In this document: positions 1 through 7,602 of the stretch, piece by piece
Layout of the letters: each line of letters opens with the position of its first letter
Numbering within the stretch: the first letter of the stretch is position 1
Source: Triparma columacea
Taxonomy: Eukaryota > Sar > Bolidophyceae > Parmales > Triparmaceae
Direction: 5' to 3'
NCBI GenBank assembly: GCA_030267965.1
Contig: BRYA01000149.1
Span: 1 to 11,184 of the forward strand
Length of the DNA: 11,184 bases
The notes under the pieces: generated by a model
The model's input: only the letters and a program-made list of their open reading frames with translations
Database searches by the model: none
What the model was told of the DNA's origin: nothing
Position numbers and translations under genes: made by a program

Positions 1-830
1 ATCCTCAAGTATACACCAACCGAGGACATGGATATGATGTAGATTGCTTTTGTTGGCTCCATGCACCAGTACATTGATACCAACGTCTCTCTTCACTAAA
101 CAAAGGCACTTAACTGTGTTTTCGGCTCCACGTCATGATATTTCAAAATTGTAAACCTCATAGTACAGTCAATATATCCTCAAGTATACACCAACCGAGG
201 ACATGGATATGATGTAGATCGCTTTTGTTAGCTCCATGCACCAGTACATTGATACCTACGTCTCTCTTCACTAAACAAAGGCACTTAACTGTGTTTTCGG
301 CTCCACATCATGATATTTCAAAATTGTAAACCTCATAGTACAGTCAATATATCCTCAAGTATACACCAACCGAGGACATGGATATGATGTAGATTGCTTT
401 TGTTAGCTCCATGCACCAGTACATTGATACCAACGTCTCTCTTCACTAAACAAAGGCACTTAACTGTGTTTTCGGCTCCACGTCATGATATTTCAAAATT
501 GTAAACCTCATAGTACAGTCAATACATCCTCAAGTATACACCAACCAAGAACATGGATATGATGTAGATTGCTTTTGTTACCTCCATGCACCAGTACATT
601 GATACCAACGTCTCTCTTCACTAAACAAAGGCACTTAACTATGTTTTCGGCTCCACGTCATGATATTTCAAAATTGTAAACCTCTAGTACAGCCAATACA
701 TGCACAAGTTTACACCAACCAAGGATATGGATACACCATAGACACTAGTAATTAGCTCCATGCACCAGTAAACTGATGCCAACGTCCGTCTTCCCTAAAT
801 AAGGGCACTCACTTGGGACCTAATGAGATT
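1..830. repeat. 175-bp satellite array, about 4.7 units
   Basis: Tandem units begin at 1, 176, 351, 526 and 700, each start marked by atcctcaagtatacacc or a variant. The first three spacings are exactly 175 bp and the fourth is 174 bp. The first four units differ at only a few positions, for example gttggctcc versus gttagctcc. The fifth, from 700, is clearly diverged and fades near 830, so this is the decayed edge of an array that probably continues left of the window. No convincing ORF lies inside it. The unit length is in the range often seen for centromeric or subtelomeric satellites. The remaining 831-966 is AT-rich and then pyrimidine-rich, and is probably the 3' flank of the minus-strand gene ending at 967. 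Confidence 0.95.
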
Positions 831-966
831 TGAGTAAAAAAGCCTTGAAGTTTTAAACACTAATGAATCTTCACAGACAAAAGCGGCTTAATTATTCCCT
901 CCCCACTCCTCTTCCCTCCCCTCTCTTCTCCCTCCCCCATGAAGCACTATGCTCCCTTTCCAGACC

Positions 967-3228
967 CTAATACATCCAGGGGACATTGGGTGCATCTCGA
1001 AGCTCAAGGATGGGAAGAAGTAGCACATCAAATAGGTAAGCAAAGAGCTCCACCTTTGTAGTACAATCCTCATACCACAACTTCAAACTAATGTAGGTGA
1101 CTGCTTCATCGTACAGGTGCTGCTTGTGGGCGAGGAAGTGACGATACACTGCATCGTTGCTAAGGGAGAGTCCTTCGTACTGTATCATCCACGCTGCGAG
1201 GGTGGATTTGATTGCGTCAACCTTGGTGTGGCGGTTCTTCTGGTTGATCTCCACGCCCTCTGGGGGTCCCCTCTTCTTCACTGCCTGAAGAGTGCACCAA
1301 ACCAACTCTTCAACGTACTTTAGAGCGAAGGATCTTTGTTCTTCCATGAATTCGTCGTCATCGAATAGGGTGGGCTCGGACTTTTCATGCAGGAGGTCGC
1401 ACAGGGAGATCTCCTCGGGGCAGTAGAAGTCAACCTGGCCGAGCTGGAGGGCGGACATGTCCGTGTAAGACATGAGGAGGTCATGTGAATCGTAAAACTG
1501 ATGTGGATGAGTCTTTTCATCCCACGCTCCAAGGTATTTAACGGCCTGCATCGCCCTCACAATGTCCCAGTTGTTGAAGGAGCCAAGAGTCTTCACTGTG
1601 TGAATGTAGAAACCCTCCCTGAATCCATGTATGGTAATATTCGGATGGAGACGTGGAGGAAAGTAACGGAGACGCTACGTTTGGGGGGGGGAAAGGGGGT
1701 GGGAACAAGAGAGGAACGAGGGGGGGAGGGGGAGCGACGATAGGAGGTGAGTTTCACACATAAAGAGAGCGAATTAGCACGTCTATGAACACATCCTCAC
1801 CTTCCTCAGGATTTTGCGGAGGTGAGAACCATCCTTCGAGTGCCTGCTCCACAGGGGCATCTCATGGGCTGCCTCATGGAAGCGAGCAAACTCTGCTATT
1901 GTGGTTATGTGGGTCGGATGGACGGATCTGAGGGCCTCTAGAGACGGGGTTGAGAGGTTTGGGTTGAGGTGGGGCGGGTAGATTGGGTCGTCGAGGGTGG
2001 GGAAATTGAGAGTTAGGATTCCTTGACCGCAGGGGCTGTCAGCAGTCGCGGTTTTGATCACCAGGAAGTGATGGAGGTGATAAATGAGGTCATTATCTAC
2101 ATTCAATGTAGGCCACAGATAACCAGAGAAACGGCGAGGGATAGCTTTGCCTGGTTGTTGTCTTTTCAGATGGTTGAAAGAGAGGATGAGAGTCACCTTC
2201 CCCGTTTCTTGGGAATATGTGACGTTTTGGAAGGAGGAGAGGGTGAGATGAGCGACAGAGGACGACTTAAAGCCGGTCTGAGAGAAGATGATGAAGAGTG
2301 CCATATCCTCATGATATGAGAGAGAGAGGAAACTGTTGTTGTGGGCAAGGGAGGTCACCACAGAGGGAAGGAGAGGGAGCCTGGCAGCGCGCTTAGCTGC
2401 GAGATGGGGGAGAACTCCCCGCATTTCTGCAACGAGCATGTGCTTAGCGTTTGACAGGTGATTGAAATTTGCGAAATAATACAACGTTCTCACCATGTTT
2501 CACTAACCCAACGAGGATTCTACGGTGAGCAGGGGGAAGCCCACACTTGGCATACTGCAAGGGGGGGTTGGAGAGGAAGGGGGGGGGTTGGAGAGGGTTG
2601 GTTTATCCAGCAGCACCCCAATTCCGCAACAGTTAAGTCCTTATTCCTCACCTCCATCCCCTTCTCGTTATATCCCCACCAGTAGAGACGGGAGAGATGC
2701 CGTAGTTGGTTCTTTATGTAAGATGTCTGTGATGTAAACCGCGGCATAGAGGTGTTTGGATTGATGATACCAAGGTCAGAGGGAATGAAGGCCTTCGCTC
2801 TATTAAGAGTAATTGTTTTAAGGTCGAGGTGAGGGTCTGGGAGAGTCTGAGGAGGGTGAGGTGGGGATGGGGGGGTTAAAAGAGACCGAAACAAAGGCTT
2901 TGTTGTCGCATAACACAATGTCCCTTTGTCACCTTACATTCGCTTCCGACAATTCCTTCATTTTATTATACCATCTGCGGTGAAAATAGAAGGTGGCTTG
3001 CCTTGTGCCCTCTGCAGAACCGGAGTAATCCCTTGAAGGATCTGTAAAGGCATCCTCAACCCCCTTAGGTTCCTCAAGCAACTCATCCTCCGAATCGCTT
3101 CCACTCTCTGAAGACAATTCATCTGAATGATGGTCTGACTCATCACTATTTGATGTAGAGGGACGGGAAGCTCCGGAAGGAGGGGAAGGGTTATAATAAG
3201 GCACCAAAAAAGTAGAAGTAATGGGCAT
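967..3228 (-). CDS. Tyrosine recombinase, five exons, Crypton-like
   Basis: Model: complement of 967-1674, 1801-2426, 2494-2554, 2652-2846 and 2938-3228, giving 626 aa. Introns are 126, 67, 97 and 91 nt. Three donors are GTGAG and one is GTAAGG, acceptors are TAG or CAG, and every phase matches. Residues 1-97 are Ser/acidic-rich and end in FYFHRRWYNKM. Residues 98-210 look like the SAM-like core-binding domain (GLPPAHRRILVGLVKH). Residues 211-460 look like the catalytic domain: TGFKSS at the Arg I position (Lys236 instead of Arg), a basic stretch near Lys270, HGFR (His407, Arg410), LGAW (Trp442) and QFY (Tyr452, the likely nucleophile). The family cuts and rejoins DNA through a 3'-phosphotyrosine. 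Residues 460-626 are unrecognised. The HxxR segment is separated from most of the protein by an intron and is easily missed. The lack of Arg I may mean loss of activity. A domesticated recombinase or a viral integrase is also possible. The start is the first ATG after a TATA-like motif. Confidence 0.8.
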
Positions 3229-3304
3229 AGAAGATAGAGAAAAAGATGATAGAATACACTGGATCTGGAGTGAGAGAGGAGAGAGAAAAAAGGACTTGTT
3301 TTAC

Positions 3305-3310
3305 TTTATA
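3305..3310 (-). promoter_or_regulatory. TATA-like box upstream of the recombinase gene
   Basis: The minus strand reads GTTATAAAGTAAAAC here, about 77 nt before the ATG at 3228. This would leave a 5' leader of roughly 45-50 nt. It supports a separate start for the recombinase gene rather than splicing from the gene upstream. The 3229-3420 gap also contains C runs and a (CCT)n tract at about 3390-3410. Confidence 0.4.
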
Positions 3311-3420
3311 ACTTGCCTTACACCGTTTAATCCTCCCCCCCCCCTCCCCCCCTTTGCTGTTGCTGCCCCCCTTATCCTCATCCTACTCCTCCCTCCTCCT
3401 CCTCCTCCTCATAACCCACC

Positions 3421-5238
3421 CTAGCTGCTAAGGCTCCCGCTCCCACTGCCGCTGCTGACGGTCCCACTGCTGCTACTGGCGGTTGAAGTGTCGCTGTCAC
3501 TGCCCCTCTTATGGTCCTTATCATCATCATCACCGTTATTGACCTCCTCATCACTCTCCTTCTCCCTGTTGGCAACCTCCTCACCATTGTTACCAAAGTA
3601 ACCCAAGGCGTCGAGAAGTTGGGTGCTGTCAATGGTGCTTTCAATGGTCCCAAGGCTCCCTGCAACACTCCCATCGTCGTGCATCTCGTTCTCCTGAAGC
3701 ACCCCCTTCTTAGCATACTCCCTCTGAGCGTCCCTGCCTTCCTCCCACGTGCGTATGATATTAGGGAAGTCGATGACAATGAGGTCTTCCTTTTTGGAGG
3801 ACTTGAGGCTGCGTGTGCATAGTGTGCATAGGTGAGCTTAAACGCCTCAAACGCCCCCCACACGCTTCAATAACGTTCTTCCACCCCCCCCACTCGCTGC
3901 CCTAGCGCCCCACTGCCCCGTCTCACCTATACACCTGCTTCCTGAGATGGCAAAGCTTCCGCTTCATAGTGTCCATTGAGTAGTACTCAAACTTGCCGTC
4001 CTTTTCCTCCCCAAACGCGGTCCTGGTGAGGCCACAGTTGCTGATGGTAGACAACCAGGCGTCTGTGAAGCTTTCATATGAGGGGCAGACCTCCTCGTCC
4101 CAGAATACTCCATCTGTCTGCCTCAACGAGAGTTCCAACGTAAGAGCCATCGCGAGCAATCGCGGGTGGTTGGTAGCCCAGTTAGACCCATTCCCGCCCC
4201 CTGACGTGTAGGTCTCCGCCTTGGGCTTTGTAACCCTTCTCTGGGTGACAATGGTGGAGATCCAGTCACGACAGAGGTCATCGAGGGTCGCACGGTCGTC
4301 CTTCCACAACCCTTCTTGAAGCTTCACCAGCGCTTCCAGGAGTGGGCAACGCGGGTATTTGTGTTCCCCTACAAACTTCCTCATTGTGGTGACGAGGAGG
4401 TAGAGTTTCCTGCGATGGACAGCGGCAAATGCGACGAGTTGTAATTAGTTCATTAAGAGTTTAGCTCAAACTTCGCCTAACCACTGGTCTTTTCGCTCTC
4501 TCCCTCCCCCCCCCTCCCTCCCTATAATCTCACCTTTTCTCCTGCTCCTCCTTCTCACTTGCCAACTTGATGGTGAGCTCTTTGACAACTTTCTTCTGGG
4601 CCTCAATCTTCATCTCGATCTCCCTTTGTCCCTTCCATGGTCCCCTCTGACGCTTTACATCTATAGGACCGCTCCAACCGGTCCTTTGAAAGCGTTCCCA
4701 CTGGGGTGAGGCATCAACTGGGCGATTCTTTGCAGGGCCCCCCTTCTTTGTACCCATGAATTGGACAGAGTTTGAGGAGGTCGTGGAGTCATCGTCGCTT
4801 TGGGCTCCATTGGTCCTCTTCCCCTTTTCCATACTGGCTAGCCTGCCTTCCATATCACTGAACTTCGAATCTATGGTATTTAACTGCGCTGAAACATGCG
4901 CAGTGACCGAAGTAAGGGTATTCATCACCTTCTCCAAGTATGCATCTCTTTCTCCCCTACTTCCAATACCTCCTCCATGCGTGCCAGAGACGCTTGTTGC
5001 CCTCTCTTCCCCCTTTTGTTTCTTCCTTCCTCCACCTCCACCCTTCTTAGCTTTCTTCTTCCCTGTGTCTACAAGAAAATAAGGTGAGAACTCATTCTCA
5101 ATTATCGACAAAGTGGGGATATGTTCATATTCTTGTTTAATTGCGTTGATGACGCTATTAAATGATTGTAAACACACAATGACACTCACCAAATTCTGGA
5201 GACACCGGTGCTTTGTGTTTAGTACTGGAAGAGGGCAT
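3421..5238 (-). CDS. Unrecognised coiled-coil protein, four exons
   Basis: Model: complement of 3421-3808, 3927-4409, 4534-5068 and 5190-5238, giving 484 aa. All three introns (118, 124 and 121 nt) start GTGAG and end CAG or TAG, and phases 1, 2 and 2 match across the junctions. The ATG at 5238 is the first after an in-frame TGA. Residues 20-35 are a Lys/Arg/Gly-rich stretch that could be a nuclear localisation signal. Residues 58-100 form a likely coiled coil (YLEKVMNTLTSVTAHVSAQL), and residues 165-205 a second charged helix. Residues 205-390 look globular, with many Trp and Cys (for example LCRDWISTIV and LIVIDFPNIIRTW), but match no family I recognise. The rest, to 484, is acidic and Ser/Gly-rich. 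It lies head to tail with the recombinase gene 193 bp downstream and may be its DNA-binding or accessory partner in one element. That link rests only on position. Confidence 0.7.
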
Positions 5239-5278
5239 GTTTTTATTCTGGAATGTCCTTTGGCCAATCAATTCTCAG

Positions 5279-5530
5279 GACACAGAAAAACCTCTGGACA
5301 CAGAAAATCAGCTCGACACAGAAAATCAGCTCGACACAGAAAATCCTCACAACACAGAAAATCCTCACAACACAGAAAATCCTCACAACGCAGAAAAATC
5401 TAATAACACAGAAATTACTTATGACACAGAAATTACTTATGACACAGAATTTAATTATGACGCAGAAAATCCTTATGACGCAGAAATTACTCATGACGCA
5501 GAAACCTCTCATAACACAGAAAATCCTCAT
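5279..5530. repeat. 18-bp minisatellite, 14 units
   Basis: Fourteen consecutive 18-bp units of the type gacacagaaaatcagctc or aacacagaaaatcctcac, diverging gradually along the array. Because 18 is a multiple of three, plus-strand frames stay open and spell six-residue repeats such as DTENQL and NTENPH. The array starts only 41 bp upstream of the ATG of the minus-strand gene at 5238, so it occupies that gene's promoter region. I regard the open frames as a by-product of the repeat. Confidence 0.95.
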
Positions 5531-5533
5531 GAC

Positions 5534-5569
5534 AACCCTAACTCTAACTCTAACCCCAACGCTAACCCA
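5534..5569. repeat. Telomere-like hexamer tract
   Basis: Six degenerate hexamers follow one another: aaccct, aactct, aactct, aacccc, aacgct, aaccca. They resemble the CCCTAA strand of telomere repeats with substitutions. The tract sits directly after the 18-bp minisatellite. It could be an old interstitial telomeric insertion or a chance product of simple-sequence expansion. Confidence 0.5.
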
Positions 5570-5640
5570 AATGATAATTACACAAATAATCTGGATTGCG
5601 ACCCTGAAGCGGCCGGGACGCCCTGTCTCTCTCAAACTTA

Positions 5641-5757
5641 CACACTCCCATATACACACACACACATACACACATACACTCAAATACGTACACTCACACA
5701 CACCTACACAAACATGCACATACACGCACTCATACACTCTCAAACTTGCACACTCCC

Positions 5758-5809
<52 letters not shown>

Positions 5810-5846
5810 TCACATACGCACACTTACACACATGTATACACACACA
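5641..5846. repeat. CA-rich microsatellite with a perfect (AC)n core
   Basis: Almost the whole stretch is CA dinucleotides broken by single T or G bases. The perfect alternating core runs over about 5762-5804. A phrase ctctcaaact(t)(a/g)cacactcccat occurs at 5629 and again at 5737, so a 108-bp higher-order duplication underlies the tract. Confidence 0.9.
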
Positions 5847-5849
5847 CGC

Positions 5850-6840
5850 ATGCATTCTCCCTATCTTCAAATTTGCCTTCCTTCAGCACATCCCCCCTCT
5901 CTCTCTCTTCCCTCCACCTTCAACTAACTATTCAACAACCTCTTCCTTCTTTGCTGTCAACCTCCTATCAATCTCCTAGCATTCTTTCTCCCTCTCGCTA
6001 TTCATCCCTTCCTTCTCCTTGCACTCTCTCTCTCTCTCTCTCCCTCCAATGCATTCTCCTCTTTCCCTCTCTCCCTCGCCCTCCTGCCTCCTCCTCTTCC
6101 TCACTGCCTTCCATTCTACTTCCTTGATCCTCCTTTCCAACTCCACCTCTCTCCTCTCCTTGTCCTTCTCTATCCTGAGCTCTCTCATTCTTTCCCTTTC
6201 CTCACTCTCACTCTCCCTTTCCCACCTCTCCTTCTCCTCCTATGCCTCCCTCTGAAATCTCTCGCCCTTCTCTCTCACCACCCTGACCCTCCCCTTTCCT
6301 CTGCAATCTATATCATCTCCCTCCTAACCCTATTCTCCCAGTTCTCCCTGATCCCCCTCCTCCTCTCTTCACCCTTCCTCTCTAACCTACCTTCCCACCT
6401 CAGCCTTCATCCAGTCCAGCATTTCCCTAAGTTTCTCACACTCTTCCTTCTTCTCCTTTAACTCCTGCAGCCTCTCCCAAGTCCCTACCTCCATCCTCCT
6501 CATGTCCCCCTCCAACACTTCTTGGCCTCCTTCATCTTTCTCCTGCCCTCCACATCCTTCCTCTTTCTGCTCTCCTTTTCCTCCAAGAGTGCCTTCAAAA
6601 TCATTTCCCCTTTCTTGCACTTCTTTATCTTCCAAAGCTTCTTAAGCTCCAACTACAAGACTTCTCTTCCTTCTCTCAGCCCCTCAACCTCCTTCCTCTC
6701 CACCACAATGACCCTTCCAACCTCCCCCCTCTTCCCCTTCCATTCAAACTTCTCCCCAATTATCCTGTCCTTTTCCTCCCTGAGCTTCTTGATCTCCTCC
6801 CTGGCCATTTCCCTCACCCTCTCTACCTCTTTATCATAGC
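5850..6840. repeat. Long pyrimidine-rich (CT) low-complexity tract
   Basis: For about 1 kb the plus strand is nearly all C and T, with CT-dinucleotide runs (for example around 6023-6042) and TCC-type runs. The minus strand is correspondingly GA-rich, so its open frames read Glu/Lys/Arg. This explains most ORFs here, except for the coiled-coil signal described separately. Confidence 0.85.
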
Positions 6841-6842
6841 AC
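5976..6842 (-). pseudogene. Possible relic of a coiled-coil gene
   Basis: Read on the minus strand from about 6840, one frame gives a heptad-like charged helix (REMAREEIKKLREEKDRIIG) that meets a TAG at about 6653. The same frame continues after that stop as another Leu/Lys helix (LELKKLWKIKK). The helical character then moves to a second frame at about 6500 (LQELKEKKEECEKLREML), which stops at 6387, and reappears in that frame at 5976-6188. Helix runs interrupted by a stop and a frame change suggest a decayed gene. An unrecognised multi-exon gene is possible. So is pure artefact, because GA-rich DNA encodes Glu/Lys/Arg anyway. No start, splice set or family could be fixed. Confidence 0.3.
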
Positions 6843-7602
6843 ACTACTACAGAGCGAAGCCTAGAACAAAGCGATGAAAAGCGTTGAGTGAAGCCTTTGA
6901 CAATGATGACACAAGAAAGCAAAGGAGCGATGCAATTCTCCCATTAATACTCATTAATAAGAATAATACCTAATCACAATAAAAACAGTCATATTGCAAA
7001 CTTTGATCTTCCCCCCCTCGGCCCTTCCCCACTCGACCATTCCCATCAAAGTTGTTCTTCTTCCAAGCCCCCTTTTCTTCCTTCCCTCCATTGCGACAAC
7101 GTGCCCCCCCCACTCCCCCGCCTCTTCCCTTGCCCTCCACAATCCAGCAAATTGTGCACATGGAATACTCAATATGTCAAAGGGGTTGATTGAAGAGATA
7201 GGACGAGGAAGGGTTGGACATTCAGAAGATTAAAGTCGAGTATAGGGATAAATATTCAGCTTTGGTGAGTCACATCACCAACACTGAAAGGTTGAATACA
7301 GGAATTACCGTACTATCCTAAAGGATGCATGAGATTTCATTATGCGGTTGGGGAGGTAAATGAGGAGTAGGAGAATGAAAGGTGACGAGCTCATTGATTT
7401 GGTAAATGTGGAAGCCATTTGGAACAGTGAAAAAAATGAAAATGATGAAAAGTGAAGAGATTGTATTGTTTGATGACAATAAATGCAGCACTTTCGTAAG
7501 TTGTTTTGGGAAAGGAGTTGACTTCGTGTGGCGATTTCGTGTTTAAATTATGTGTGATTTTAGGGGTTTACTTCGTCTTGCCAACCCCCTTCTTGGAATT
7601 AA
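6843..7602. other. No gene seen; probable 3' flank of the kinase gene
   Basis: The stretch has C-rich runs near 7010-7120 and is AT-richer from 7180 to 7600. Short ORFs on both strands look like chance products. The part next to 7602 would be the 3' untranslated region of the minus-strand kinase gene, but I saw no clear AATAAA on that strand. Confidence 0.5.

Noticed and set aside
2520..2685. Plus-strand Gly-rich small ORFs
   Set aside because: They are antisense to a recombinase intron with poly-C tracts, so the Gly content comes from GGG runs.
3228..3808. Fusion of the coiled-coil gene and the recombinase gene by splicing
   Set aside because: The only good donor in the last coiled-coil exon (GTGAGG at 3584) is phase 1, while the best acceptor (AG at 3265-3266) is phase 0. 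An in-frame stop, a TATA-like box and an ATG between them fit two genes better.
5279..5530. CRISPR-like array (also considered for 1-830 and 7633-8757)
   Set aside because: The repeats are directly adjacent tandem units without unique spacers, in spliced eukaryotic DNA.
5243..5809. Minus-strand Cys/Val-rich 188-codon ORF
   Set aside because: It is the reverse reading of the same minisatellite and CA repeats, with no domain or start context.
5213..6127. Plus-strand 304-codon ORF rich in Thr, His and Asn repeats
   Set aside because: It runs through the minisatellite, the CA microsatellite and the CT tract. Its composition is fully explained by simple repeats, and it overlaps the 5' exon of a better-supported gene.
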